Below are positions 51,582 to 60,898 of a stretch of DNA of 64,000 bases, one piece after another; the stretch's first letter is position 1; every line of letters starts with the position of its first letter. The notes under the pieces were generated by a model, which did not search any database, had not been told where the DNA came from, and worked only from the letters and a program-made list of their open reading frames with translations. The DNA is from Salinisphaera sp. (GTDB lineage Bacteria > Pseudomonadota > Gammaproteobacteria > Nevskiales > Salinisphaeraceae), in NCBI GenBank assembly GCA_027858915.1, contig JAQIBT010000033.1, forward strand, positions 55,668-119,667. Reading direction: 5' to 3'. A program made the position numbers and the translations under genes.

Positions 51582-54023
51582 TTGGATAAGCGCACGTTGA
51601 GCGAGCGCGACATATGCAGCAAGTTCATCACGCCGAAGCTCGAGCAGGCCGGCTGGGATCGAATGCTGCAGATCCGCGAGGAAGTCTCGATCACCCGAGG
51701 CCGCATCATCGTGCGCGGCCGGCTGGTCGCACGCGGCAAAGCCAAGCGCGCTGATTACGTCCTTTATTACAAGCCAAATATCCCCATCGCCGTCATCGAG
51801 GCGAAGGACAATAACCACAGCGTCGGGGACGGCATGCAGCAGGCGCTGGATTACGCCGAGTTGCTCGACGTACCTTTCGCGTTCACCAGCAACGGCGACG
51901 GCTTCGTCTGCCACGACCGCACCGGCCTGGCCGAACACCGCGAGACCAATCTATCGCTCGACGGCTTCCCGCCGCCCGACGAACTCTGGCGCTGCTACCG
52001 CCACTGGAAAGGCCTGGCCGACGATACCGAGGCAGTGGTCCTGCAGGACTACTACCAGGACAACAGCGGCAAGACGCCGCGCTATTATCAGATCACCGCG
52101 ATCAACAAGACAGTCGAGGCCATCGCCAAGGGTCAGAACCGCATCCTGCTGGTCATGGCCACCGGCACGGGCAAGACGTTTACCGCGTTTCAGATCATCT
52201 GGCGGCTGTGGCGGGCCGGCCGCAAGAAACGGGTGCTTTTCCTCGCCGATCGCAACGTGCTTGTCGACCAGACCATGGTCAACGATTTCCGACCGTTCGG
52301 GCCGGCGATGGCCAAACTATCGACCAAGGCCAAGACCATCGAACGCGACGATGGCAGCCATGAAGATCTCACGCTGGCGCTCGATCGGCTGCGACGCATC
52401 GACACCTCCTACGAGATTTATCTGGGCCTGTATCAGGCGCTGACCGGCCCGGAAGAACGCCAGCAGCTGTTCCGTGAATTCTCGCCCGGCTTTTTCGATC
52501 TCATCGTGATCGACGAGTGCCACCGCGGCAGTGCGGCCGAGGATTCGGCCTGGCGCGAAATTTTGTCGTACTTCGAGGGCGCCACACAGATCGGCATGAC
52601 GGCCACGCCCAAGGAGACAGAATACGTCTCCAATATCGACTACTTCGGCGACCCGCTATTCAGTTACTCGCTGAAGCAAGGCATCCGCGACGGCTTTCTT
52701 GCACCATACAAGGTGGTCAAGATTCATATCGACCGCGACATTGAAGGCTACCGGCCGCGCATCGGCCAGCTCGACCGCGACGGCCAGGAAATAGAAGACC
52801 GGCTCTACAACAGCAAGGACTTCGACCGCACGCTGGTCATCGACGACCGCACCCGACAGGTCGCCAGAAAAATCACCGCATTCCTCACCGAAAGCGGCGA
52901 CCGTTTCCAGAAGACCATCGTCTTCTGCGTGGACCAGGAACACGCCGCCCGCATGCGTCAGGCGCTGATCAACGAAAACACCGACCTGGTGGATCAGAAC
53001 GCCCGCTACGTCATGCGTATCACCGGCGGTGATCCCGAAGGCCAGGCCCAGCTCGATAATTTCATCGACCCGGAATCGACCTACCCGGTGCTGGTCACCA
53101 CCTCGCGCCTGCTATCCACCGGCGTCGACGTGCAATCCTGCCGGCTGATCGTGCTGGACCGCGCAGTCGGCTCCATGACCGAGTTCAAGCAGATCATCGG
53201 CCGCGGTACGCGGGTCCACGAAGACACCGGCAAATACTATTTCACGATCATCGATTTTCGCGGCGCGACCAACCACTTCGCCCAACCGAAATTCGACGGC
53301 GAACCGGTACAGATCTACGAACCCGGCAACAATGACCCGGTCGCACCGCCGGACGACGTGCCATCAGCAGACGACGATGCCCAGAATCCGTACGAGCCTG
53401 GCCCGGAAGAACAAATTATCGCGGCCCCCGGCGAAGGCCGCGGTGTCCGCGATAAACACAAGAAAATATACGTCGACGGCGTAAGCGCCAAGATCGTCGC
53501 CGAGCGCGTGGAATATCTCGACGAACACGGCCGGCTGGTTACCGAATCGCTGCGTGACTTCACTAAGCAGGCGTTGCGCAGGCGGTTTGCCAGCCTCGAC
53601 GATTTCCTGCGCCGCTGGAACGACGCCGAACGCAAGCAGGCGGTGGTCGACGAACTGGCCGAGCAGGGCCTGCCACTGGACGTGATCGCCGAAGAACTCG
53701 GGCGCGATCTCGACCCGTTCGATCTCGTTTGCCACGTCGCGTTTGATGCCAAACCGCTCACCCGCCGCGAACGCGCCGACAACGTGCGCAAGCAGGATGT
53801 ATTCAACCGCTACGGCGAGCAGGCCCGCGCCGTGCTGGAAGCCCTGCTCGCCAAATACGCCGACGAAGGCGTACTGAATCTAGACGATACCCGCGTGCTC
53901 AGCATCCCGCCGTTGAATACACTGGGCACCCCCATGCAACTCGTGCGCGCTTTCGGCGGCAAGGCTGGCTTCGAAAACGCCGTGCACGAAATGCAATCCG
54001 CCCTCTATTCGGACACCGCCTGA
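51582..54023 (+). CDS. hsdR: Type I restriction enzyme HsdR (EcoEI-like)
   Basis: An 813-residue motor and nuclease subunit. The PD-(D/E)xK nuclease is ADYVLYYKPNIPIAVIEAKD. The helicase has MATGTGKTFTAFQI (motif I), IVIDECHRGS (DECH box) and GMTATPKE (III). GRGTRVHED marks motif VI. The C-terminal EcoEI-type domain contacts the methylase. Start is a TTG at 51582 preceded by GGGGGGAA. It is first in an R-M-S operon; its partner hsdM is frameshifted, so restriction may be off. Confidence 0.93.
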   Translation: MDKRTLSERDICSKFITPKLEQAGWDRMLQIREEVSITRGRIIVRGRLVARGKAKRADYVLYYKPNIPIAVIEAKDNNHSVGDGMQQALDYAELLDVPFAFTSNGDGFVCHDRTGLAEHRETNLSLDGFPPPDELWRCYRHWKGLADDTEAVVLQDYYQDNSGKTPRYYQITAINKTVEAIAKGQNRILLVMATGTGKTFTAFQIIWRLWRAGRKKRVLFLADRNVLVDQTMVNDFRPFGPAMAKLSTKAKTIERDDGSHEDLTLALDRLRRIDTSYEIYLGLYQALTGPEERQQLFREFSPGFFDLIVIDECHRGSAAEDSAWREILSYFEGATQIGMTATPKETEYVSNIDYFGDPLFSYSLKQGIRDGFLAPYKVVKIHIDRDIEGYRPRIGQLDRDGQEIEDRLYNSKDFDRTLVIDDRTRQVARKITAFLTESGDRFQKTIVFCVDQEHAARMRQALINENTDLVDQNARYVMRITGGDPEGQAQLDNFIDPESTYPVLVTTSRLLSTGVDVQSCRLIVLDRAVGSMTEFKQIIGRGTRVHEDTGKYYFTIIDFRGATNHFAQPKFDGEPVQIYEPGNNDPVAPPDDVPSADDDAQNPYEPGPEEQIIAAPGEGRGVRDKHKKIYVDGVSAKIVAERVEYLDEHGRLVTESLRDFTKQALRRRFASLDDFLRRWNDAERKQAVVDELAEQGLPLDVIAEELGRDLDPFDLVCHVAFDAKPLTRRERADNVRKQDVFNRYGEQARAVLEALLAKYADEGVLNLDDTRVLSIPPLNTLGTPMQLVRAFGGKAGFENAVHEMQSALYSDTA

Positions 54024-54026
54024 TCC

Positions 54027-55485
54027 ATGTCTGTACGTACCCTCGTCAAATCCATTCAGGACCTCATGCGCCAGGACAGCGGCGTAGACGGCGATGCCCA
54101 GCGCATCAGCCAACTGTGCTGGCTGTTCTTTCTCAAGATCATCGACGATCAGGACCAGGAACTGGAGCTGCTGCGCGACGACTACACCTCGCCCATTCCA
54201 GAGCACCTGCAATGGCGCCACTGGGCGGCCGACCCGGAGGGCCGCACCGGTGACGAGCTGATGGCCTTCGTCAACGATGAGCTGTTTGCCACGCTCAAGA
54301 ATCTGCCCGTGTCCGACCAACCCGGCGATCGCCGGCGCGTGGTCCACGGCGTGTTCGAAGACGCCTTCAACTACATGAAGTCCGGCCATCTGATGCGTCA
54401 GGTAATCAACAAGATCAATGGCATCGACTTCAACGACCTCGCCGAGCGCCAGCACTTCGGCGATATCTACGAACAGATCCTCAACGACCTGCAATCGGCC
54501 GGTAACGCCGGCGAGTACTACACCCCGCGCGCGGTCACCCAGTTCATGACCCGGCAGATCGACCCCACAGCCGGGCGAACTGCTGTTCGACCCGGCCTGT
54601 GGCACCGGCGGCTTCCTCAGCTGTGCCATCGACCACATGCGCAAGCGCTATATAAAGCGCACCGAAGACGAAGCCGTCATGCAGGCCGCCCTGCGCGCGG
54701 TGGAAAAGAAGCCGTTGCCGCATATGCTGGCCACCACCAACATGCTGCTACACGGGGTCGAAGACGCCAGTTTCGTGGCGCACGACAACACCCTCGCCAA
54801 GCCCTATATCGGCTGGACCCAATCGGACCGGGTCAACATCGTCCTCACCAACCCGCCCTTCGGCGGGCGCGAGGAAGACGGCATCGAGTCCAACTTCCCG
54901 CAGCAGTTCCGTACCAAGGAAACCGCCGACCTGTTCCTGGCGCTGATCATCCGTCTGCTCAAACCCGGCGCGCGTGCTGCCGTGGTGCTGCCGGACGGCT
55001 CGCTGTTCGGCGAAGGCGTGAAAACCCGGCTCAAGGAACATCTGATGGAAGAGTGCAACCTGCACACCATCGTGCGCCTGCCCAACTCTGTGTTCCGTCC
55101 CTACGCCAGCATTGGTACCAACCTGCTGTTCTTCGAAAAAGGCACACCGACGACCGACGTCTGGTATTGGGAGCATCAAGTGCCCGAAGGCCAGAAAGCC
55201 TATTCCATGACCCGGCCCATCCGGCTGGAACATCTGGCCGACTGCGCCGAATGGTGGGGCGGCGCCGAACGCCAGGGCCGAGAAGGAAGCCCGCGCGCCT
55301 GGAAAGTCAGCGCCGAAGAGATCAAGGCCCGCAACTACAACCTCGATATCAAGAACCCGCACACCGAGGACGAAGACCACGGCGACCCGGAAGAACTGCT
55401 GGCAGAACTGAACGACGCCGAAGCCGAAATTCAGGCTCTGCGTGACCAGCTCAAGACGATTCTGGGTGAGGCGTTGATTCGATGA
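54027..55485 (+). pseudogene. hsdM: Type I DNA methyltransferase HsdM, interrupted by a frameshift
   Basis: The first frame encodes the N-terminal helical domain and runs to GEYYTPRAVTQFM. Near 54567 one extra base (ACAG where CAG would keep frame) moves the rest into another frame, which carries ELLFDPACGTGGFLS (SAM motif I) and IVLTNPPFGGREED (catalytic NPPF). The repaired product would have about 485 residues, normal for the EcoEI type. The break lies just before motif I, so the encoded product would not methylate. A sequencing error is possible. It overlaps hsdS by four bases. Confidence 0.88.
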
Positions 55486-57206
55486 ACGCCGAGCGGTTGA
55501 TTGAACTGTATGAGCGCGTTGCCGATGCACCGGATGCAGTGAAGCGGCTGCGGCGGTTTGTGCTTGATTTAGCTGTGCGAGGCAAGCTAACCGAGCTAAA
55601 TTCAAGTGACGAATGCGCTGCGAATCTGTTACAGACAGTACAGAAAGAAAAAGAACGGCTTATAGCGTCAGGCGAGGCTAAGTCCCAAAAACAATTGAAG
55701 CCCATTTCTGATGCTCTTTTTGAACTTCCTGACAGTTGGGCATGGTCACAACTTGGCGTGATCACCTCGTATATTCAGCGGGGCAAGTCGCCAAAGTATG
55801 CATCTTCGAATGGGAAGCCCGTTATATCCCAAAAATGCGTGCAGTGGGGCGGACTTGACCTAGATGCGGCGAAACGAATAACCGAAGAATCACTAGAAAC
55901 ATACGAAGTAATTCGTTTCTTGCGCCAAGGAGACCTTCTTTGGAACTCGACAGGCACGGGCACTATCGGACGAGTGATTAGGATAGATACGCCTGCTGAA
56001 AAACTCGTTTGCGACAGCCACGTGACCGTCTTGCGTTGCGCGATAGTCGATTCAGAGTATATCCGGATCTGGCTTCGGTCTGATCACGTCTATAGACACA
56101 TCGAAGGCAGCGCGACAGGATCAACTAATCAGGTCGAATTAACAGCACAATATGCAAATAACTTAGCCGTGCCGCTCCCGCCACTAGCCGAACAACACCG
56201 CATCGTCGCCAAGGTCGACGAACTGATGGCCCTCTGCGACCGGCTGGAAGCCACCCACAACACCTGCGAAGCCACCCGCGACCGGCTGACCACCGCTACC
56301 CTCGCCCGCCTGACCGCGTCCGAAATTGACGAGCAGGCACTCCAGTCCCACGCGCGCTTCGCTCTCAATACACTACCGGCGCTGACCGCCCGGCCACGCA
56401 ACGTGGACGCACTTCGGCATGCGATAGTTAATTTCGCAGTCCGTGGCAGATTGGCAAGTGAAGAAAACTTAGAGGGAAAAGCTATAGACGCACTTCGAGC
56501 GATCTCTTCAAACGCAGAAGACGTTATCAGCAAGCCTAGAGATTTTTTCAGCGCCTCCGACTGTAACCCTCTTGAGCCACCTTTCGAGATTCCTTCGCAT
56601 TGGACTTGGGCTCGATTTCCAGAAATCGGACTGTTTGGTAGAGGAAAATCCAAACACCGACCGAGAAACGATTCCGCACTGTTCTTGGACGGCATTCATC
56701 CAATGATTCAAACGGGCGACGTCGCTCGGTCCAAAGGCTTGATCAAAACCTATTCGTACAAGTACAACGACTTCGGGCTCTCTCAGAGCGCGAAATGGCC
56801 AAAAGGGACTTTGTGCATAACTATTGCCGCAAATATTGCTGATAGCGGAATACTGTCATTCGACGCTTGCTTTCCCGACAGCGTTGTCGGCTTCGTGCTC
56901 GCCCCCGAAGCGGGGCACCCCAAGTACTTCGAATATTTTTTACGGACCGCAAAAGCGAGCCTATTAGACTTCGCGCCCGCAACCGCTCAAAAAAACATCA
57001 ACCTAAAAATTCTTCGATCTGTACTGATTCCGTATCCACCCCCACCGGAGCAGACGCGCATCGTCGCCAAAGTCGACGAACTCATGGCCCTCTGCGACCG
57101 CCTGGAAGCCCGCCTCCAGCAAGCCGACGACAAACGCGCCCGTCTGCTCGAAGCCCTGCTCGCCGAGGCATTGGCGCCGGCGGCCGACGAACAGACCGCA
57201 GCCTGA
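55482..57206 (+). CDS. hsdS: Type I specificity subunit HsdS with two target-recognition domains
   Basis: A 574-residue subunit that sets the DNA target. It has TRD1 (about residues 75-225), a conserved spacer helix, TRD2 (about 330-515), and a second conserved helix. The two conserved helices share RIVAKVDELMALCDRLEA. Both TRDs are clearly more AT-rich than the conserved parts and flanking genes, a sign that they were acquired or exchanged. The start overlaps the hsdM stop. Confidence 0.93.
   Translation: MNAERLIELYERVADAPDAVKRLRRFVLDLAVRGKLTELNSSDECAANLLQTVQKEKERLIASGEAKSQKQLKPISDALFELPDSWAWSQLGVITSYIQRGKSPKYASSNGKPVISQKCVQWGGLDLDAAKRITEESLETYEVIRFLRQGDLLWNSTGTGTIGRVIRIDTPAEKLVCDSHVTVLRCAIVDSEYIRIWLRSDHVYRHIEGSATGSTNQVELTAQYANNLAVPLPPLAEQHRIVAKVDELMALCDRLEATHNTCEATRDRLTTATLARLTASEIDEQALQSHARFALNTLPALTARPRNVDALRHAIVNFAVRGRLASEENLEGKAIDALRAISSNAEDVISKPRDFFSASDCNPLEPPFEIPSHWTWARFPEIGLFGRGKSKHRPRNDSALFLDGIHPMIQTGDVARSKGLIKTYSYKYNDFGLSQSAKWPKGTLCITIAANIADSGILSFDACFPDSVVGFVLAPEAGHPKYFEYFLRTAKASLLDFAPATAQKNINLKILRSVLIPYPPPPEQTRIVAKVDELMALCDRLEARLQQADDKRARLLEALLAEALAPAADEQTAA
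56199..56252 (+). repeat. 54-bp direct repeat inside hsdS, copy 1
   Basis: Encodes the RIVAKVDELMALCDRLEA helix. The copy at 57057-57110 differs at three positions only. Such repeats allow exchange between half-subunits. Confidence 0.9.
57057..57110 (+). repeat. 54-bp direct repeat inside hsdS, copy 2
   Basis: Second copy of the conserved helix coding repeat, with three silent changes relative to copy 1 at 56199-56252. Confidence 0.9.
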
Positions 57207-57222
57207 CGGCGGTTGGCAAGCT

Positions 57223-57918
57223 ATGCACCTGATCTATTTCGACGAGAACAAATACAGCGAGGCCAATCCGTTTTTCACGATCGGCGGCGTGCTCGTGCCC
57301 GAAACCAAAGTGTTGGAACTGGATGAAACGCTGACCACTATTCAATCGAATTTCTTCGGTAGCAGTCAGCTGACGACGGACAACGAATTCCACGGCAAAG
57401 AGATGTTTCACGGCAAGGGCGCATTCAAGGGCCGGAAGTTGGCCGATCGCGTGCAACTCTTCGAGTATCTGGCGACATTTCTGATCGAAAACGCGATTCC
57501 GATTCGGCTGATTCATATCGATGTGAATCGGCACCGGCAGAAGTACACCTATCCCACGCCGGAGTATCGCTTGGGGCTGATGCTGTTTCTGGAACGCGCT
57601 TGCGACTATCTCGATATGGCCGACGATCTCGGCATCGCGTTCGGCGACTACGAGCAGGACGAAGTGGCACGCTCGGTGGTGGACTTCTCCGAGTACAAGA
57701 CGTCGGGCAAGACAGCGATGCACTTCGGCCGGCCGTTAGGGCGGCTTGTCGATACGGTGTATTTCACACAGTCCCACCACAGCCGCTTTCTACAGCTGGC
57801 GGATGTCGTCGTCTATATGGCCGGTCGTTATCTCCACCAGACCGACGCACCCGAGAAATGGCACGACGCAAAAGTCTGGGAGATATGGGAAAAGATGAAG
57901 GCCAGTGCTGAGATGTAA
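57223..57918 (+). CDS. DUF3800 protein
   Basis: A 231-residue protein starting IYFDENKYSEANPFFTIGG, which follows the DUF3800 pattern (YxDExG then FxxGG). The C-terminal pattern SRFLQLADVVVYMAGRYL also fits; the conserved Asp residues suggest an RNase H-like nuclease fold. DUF3800 genes are common in defence islands. It starts 16 bases after hsdS, so is likely co-transcribed. A 13-bp perfect hairpin spans its stop codon. Confidence 0.85.
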   Translation: MHLIYFDENKYSEANPFFTIGGVLVPETKVLELDETLTTIQSNFFGSSQLTTDNEFHGKEMFHGKGAFKGRKLADRVQLFEYLATFLIENAIPIRLIHIDVNRHRQKYTYPTPEYRLGLMLFLERACDYLDMADDLGIAFGDYEQDEVARSVVDFSEYKTSGKTAMHFGRPLGRLVDTVYFTQSHHSRFLQLADVVVYMAGRYLHQTDAPEKWHDAKVWEIWEKMKASAEM

Positions 57919-57934
57919 ATACAGCACTGGCCTT
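57898..57934 (+). terminator. Perfect 13-bp hairpin over the DUF3800 stop codon
   Basis: AAGGCCAGTGCTG (57898-57910) and CAGCACTGGCCTT (57922-57934) pair fully around an 11-base loop that holds the TAA stop. No T-run follows on the plus strand (AAAAAG follows). It may be an mRNA 3' end protector or a recombination scar. Confidence 0.5.
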
Positions 57935-58054
57935 AAAAAGTCGGAACGACTAGACCTTGAAGGTTGGGTCGCGTTTTGGAACGACCTCCTAGTCGCAGTC
58001 TCAAGTATAAAACGCACCAGTTTTAAAATTCAAGTAGATCGACGGGAAAGAGCA

Positions 58055-58183
58055 ATGCCGGTCCGCAACACAATCTGGAAAGTCGGCGCGCAGCCGCAGC
58101 TCCTGAAAGAAGCCAAGCTGCCCAGCGAACAGACGTTGGAACAGATGATCGTGGCCGAGCCGGCTGTTCTCTCGGCGGACTGA
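58055..58183 (+). pseudogene. N-terminal remnant of a NucS/DUF91-like endonuclease gene
   Basis: A 42-codon frame with a fair ribosome-binding site (GGGAAAGAG) reads MPVRNTIWKVGAQPQLLKEA, then LPSEQTLEQMIVAEPAVL and a stop. This is the family N-terminus that usually precedes a PD-(D/E)xK nuclease domain (DWMLIGRQ follows in intact members). Here the frame stops at the expected Trp and no nuclease follows. I see it as the start of a lost gene. Confidence 0.55.
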
Positions 58184-58239
58184 TACTGCTCGACGTTGCA
58201 AGCGCTGGCTAAAACCGACTCGCCAACGCGCTTGATATT

Positions 58240-58256
58240 TTCACCCCAGGGGTGAA
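58240..58256. promoter_or_regulatory. Palindromic operator candidate upstream of higB
   Basis: TTCACCCC, one A, GGGGTGAA: an exact 8+1+8 palindrome, with near-matching AT flanks, 57 bases before the toxin ATG. It fits autoregulation by the HTH domain of the antitoxin. Confidence 0.6.
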
Positions 58257-58312
58257 TAATACAAAGGCGCCTGTGGTATGCGGGTGCTTTCCCATCCGCA
58301 CCAGGGGCGGCT

Positions 58313-58615
58313 ATGGAGATACGGTTCAAAACGAACCCACTCCAGAAATGCTACGAGCGATCTCAGTTTGCGGTTCGCAAGTTCGGCGATGAAGTGGCCC
58401 GCCGTTACGTGCAGCGCATCAATATCATCAAGCACGCTCACGACATCGACGAGTTGATGCGGTTGCCGGGCCTGCGATGCCACGCACTGAAAGGCGATCG
58501 AGCCGGCCAGTTCGCGGTCAAACTAACCGGCTTCTATCGGCTGATCTTCACCCTCGAAGGCGACTCGCTGACGATCGCACGCATCGAGGAGGTGAGTAAA
58601 CATTATGGCGACTGA
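58313..58615 (+). CDS. higB: HigB-family (RelE-like) toxin
   Basis: A 100-residue ribosome-dependent mRNA interferase-like toxin of the HigB/RelE superfamily. KFGDEVARRYVQRINII and LMRLPGLRCHALKGDRAGQF are typical, as is the end YRLIFTLEGDSLTIARIEEV. It overlaps the antitoxin gene by 11 bases, toxin first as in higBA operons. Confidence 0.88.
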   Translation: MEIRFKTNPLQKCYERSQFAVRKFGDEVARRYVQRINIIKHAHDIDELMRLPGLRCHALKGDRAGQFAVKLTGFYRLIFTLEGDSLTIARIEEVSKHYGD

Positions 58616-59693
58616 CACAATCATCCAATCCGATCTCGCGATAGCGCCTGGCGAATATCTTCTGGAAGTCCTGGAGGAAGCCGGCGTGAGTCAGACTGAC
58701 CTCGCTCGCCGTACCGGGCGACCTGTACAGGCTATAAACGAGATCGTGAAAGGCAACAAGTCGATCACGGCCGAGACGGCACTCCAGTTCGAGGCGGTGC
58801 TCGGCGTGCCGGCCCATATCTGGACAGGACTAGAGAGCGAGTATCAACTTGTGCTCGCTAAACAGCGCGCAGCCGAAGAGCTCGAAAACGACAAACCGCT
58901 GGTCAAGAACTTTCCGTTCAAGGAAATGGCAGGTATTGGCTGGGTCAAAAATACGCGCAACCAAACAGAGCGCATTTTTGAGTTGAGACGTTTCTTCGAG
59001 GTCTCATCGCTGCAGAATATTCCGACTGTCGGGGCTTATGCACCCGCTTTTCGCCACGCGACCGGACGCACGCCAAGTTCCCACGCGGTTGCAGCCTGGC
59101 TGTGCGGCGGGGAGCATGACGCTAAAGAAATAGAGACTGCAGCTTTTGACAGAAAACGTTTGCGCGACGTGATCGACCCTATACGTGCGCTGACATGCCG
59201 CGAGAACTTCGGCAAGGCGATAGAGGAGCTTCAATCGCTCTTGGCTGAATCCGGCATTGCTTTCATCCTGCGGCCTCATTTGCCGAAAACTTATCTGACA
59301 GGCGCTACGTTCTGGCTTCGAGGCCAGGACAAGGCGGCATTGATGATGAGCATCCGCGGTAGCTGGGCCGATATATTCTGGTTCACGTTGTTGCACGAAA
59401 TCTGTCACATTCTCAAACACAAGAAACGCAGCACGTTCGTCGATTTCGAAGGAGTGGACGATCCAGAGATTACGGATCAGGAAGCCGAAGCGGACGCATT
59501 CGCGCGAGACACGCTGATTCCGGCAGAGGATTGGCAGACCTTCGTGGGGCGCCACGATTTTTCGGCAGATAGCATTTTTTCTTTCGCCGAAAGGCTTGCT
59601 TTGGCCCCTGGTATTGTGACCGGTCGTTTACAGCGCGAGCAATTTATTCCGTATACGCGCCACGATTTCCGCACCTGGCTGCGCTGGGCTTAG
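58605..59693 (+). CDS. HigA-type antitoxin fused to ImmA/IrrE metallopeptidase
   Basis: A 362-residue protein with an N-terminal HTH-XRE domain (about residues 10-85, SQTDLARRTGRPVQAINEIV) and a C-terminal Zn-peptidase domain. The catalytic motif HEICH is in FTLLHEICHILKHKKRS, with the later EAEADAFARD giving the third ligand. ImmA/IrrE proteases cut repressors or antitoxins. The fusion may let the antitoxin control itself. It is paired with HigB upstream. Confidence 0.9.
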   Translation: MATDTIIQSDLAIAPGEYLLEVLEEAGVSQTDLARRTGRPVQAINEIVKGNKSITAETALQFEAVLGVPAHIWTGLESEYQLVLAKQRAAEELENDKPLVKNFPFKEMAGIGWVKNTRNQTERIFELRRFFEVSSLQNIPTVGAYAPAFRHATGRTPSSHAVAAWLCGGEHDAKEIETAAFDRKRLRDVIDPIRALTCRENFGKAIEELQSLLAESGIAFILRPHLPKTYLTGATFWLRGQDKAALMMSIRGSWADIFWFTLLHEICHILKHKKRSTFVDFEGVDDPEITDQEAEADAFARDTLIPAEDWQTFVGRHDFSADSIFSFAERLALAPGIVTGRLQREQFIPYTRHDFRTWLRWA

Positions 59694-59794
59694 CAGTCGA
59701 TCGGCGCTGCGTTGTGAGCCCTGAGGGGGATTCGCCCGTAACGGATTGCAATTACATTTGCGAAAGTTGAATAGTTCCAAGAAAAAATACCCTG

Positions 59795-60631
59795 ATGAAT
59801 CGCACCGCTTGCCAATACGCAATCCTAAGATTCGCGCCCTTTGTCGAGACCGGCGAATTTGCCAACGTCGGCATCGTATTGTGTGCGCCTGAGCGCCGGT
59901 ACTTTTCCTTCAAGCTGGAAAAGTGCCGCCACAAACGCGTGACCGATTTCTTCGGCGACCTTGACCCGAGAGCCTATCGGCGGACGATGGGTGACATAGC
60001 AGCCGAATTGACGCGACTTCAGGCGTTATTCGAAGACAATTGGAACGCAACAGGTCAGACTTCAGTGTCGGCCGCCGACGCTCTTTTCGCCGAGCTCCTC
60101 CGCCCGCGCGAGAGCATTGTGCGCTTCAGTGAGCCTCGGGTCGTGCTTGCGGATAACCCGGAGCAGAAACTCGCCGAACTTCACGCTTACTACGTGCATC
60201 GCAGTTTCGCCACGCCTGAATATCGCGAGGAAATCCTCGCACGCAGCATGCAACGTTGGCTCAAGGCAGAACATGCCAGCGAACGATTTGCGAAAGAGCG
60301 CCTGGGCGATGACCTCTTCAGAACGCCAGAGCTTCCATTTGTGGAACGCCGGAACGGTGGCGTATTCAAGGTCATGAAGCCGTTGAATCTAATGCAGGCC
60401 GAAGCCAGTCGCATCATAGAACATGCAGGCCAGTGGGAATTCCGTCTCGCCCAGCTGAAAAAACGCGATCTCATGCCTCGCCAGATGCTTTTTGCTGTCG
60501 ACGGTCCCACAGACACTGGACCTCGCAACAAAGCGTTTGAGGAGGCACGCCAGATCCTGGCCGATACCGGCGCGCGCGTGCTGCCTTACCGCAACAAGTC
60601 TGAAATCCTCGAATTCGCACTGGCTTCGTAG
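59795..60631 (+). CDS. DUF3037 protein
   Basis: A 278-residue protein beginning CQYAILRFAPFVETGEFANV, then GIVLCAP: the DUF3037 hallmark. Elsewhere such genes often sit next to HipA-like kinase genes; none is next to it here. The rest is helical and charged. Function unknown; common in defence islands. Confidence 0.83.
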   Translation: MNRTACQYAILRFAPFVETGEFANVGIVLCAPERRYFSFKLEKCRHKRVTDFFGDLDPRAYRRTMGDIAAELTRLQALFEDNWNATGQTSVSAADALFAELLRPRESIVRFSEPRVVLADNPEQKLAELHAYYVHRSFATPEYREEILARSMQRWLKAEHASERFAKERLGDDLFRTPELPFVERRNGGVFKVMKPLNLMQAEASRIIEHAGQWEFRLAQLKKRDLMPRQMLFAVDGPTDTGPRNKAFEEARQILADTGARVLPYRNKSEILEFALAS

Positions 60632-60667
60632 TCCGACACGTGGAATAAAACACCGGCAGATTCCTCT

Positions 60668-60695
60668 CCAAAGGGGTCAGACACGAATAGTGCGC
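60668..60695 (+). repeat. 28-bp direct repeat, left copy
   Basis: Starts CCAAAGGGGTCAGACACG and ends AATAGTGCGC. The identical 28 bases occur at 62283-62310. The copies flank the HsdR tail remnant and the fic gene. GGGGTCAGA motifs are common near REP-associated transposases, but none is present. Confidence 0.9.
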
Positions 60696-60869
60696 GACTA
60701 CATCCTGAGCGCCTACGAGCAGCACGGTATCGACGAACTGGCCTCCGGCCGCATTGGTCACTTCCTGCAGATCCGCTACGGCGGGACAAGCGATGCCAAG
60801 CGCCGGCTGGGATCGCTGGGTGACATCCGAAGCGCATTCTTCAATATTCAGAGTCACCTGTACAGATAA
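60690..60869 (+). pseudogene. C-terminal remnant of an HsdR/EcoEI-type restriction subunit
   Basis: A 59-codon frame reads VRDYILSAYEQHGIDELA, then HFLQIRYGGTSDAKRRLG and AFFNIQSHLYR with a stop. This follows the last domain of EcoEI-type HsdR, which normally ends in a similar helix and QxxLY. The helicase and nuclease parts are missing. It is a different sequence from the end of the hsdR gene at 54 kb, so a second restriction system has been lost. The 28-bp repeat covers its left edge. Confidence 0.55.
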
Positions 60870-60898
60870 CCAGGACGTCTGTTCTGGCAAGCGATCGT

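Noticed and set aside
57905..58054. Upstream extension of the NucS-like remnant frame.
   Set aside because: The first 50 codons have no homology and overlap the hairpin; the family N-terminus starts at the ATG at 58055.
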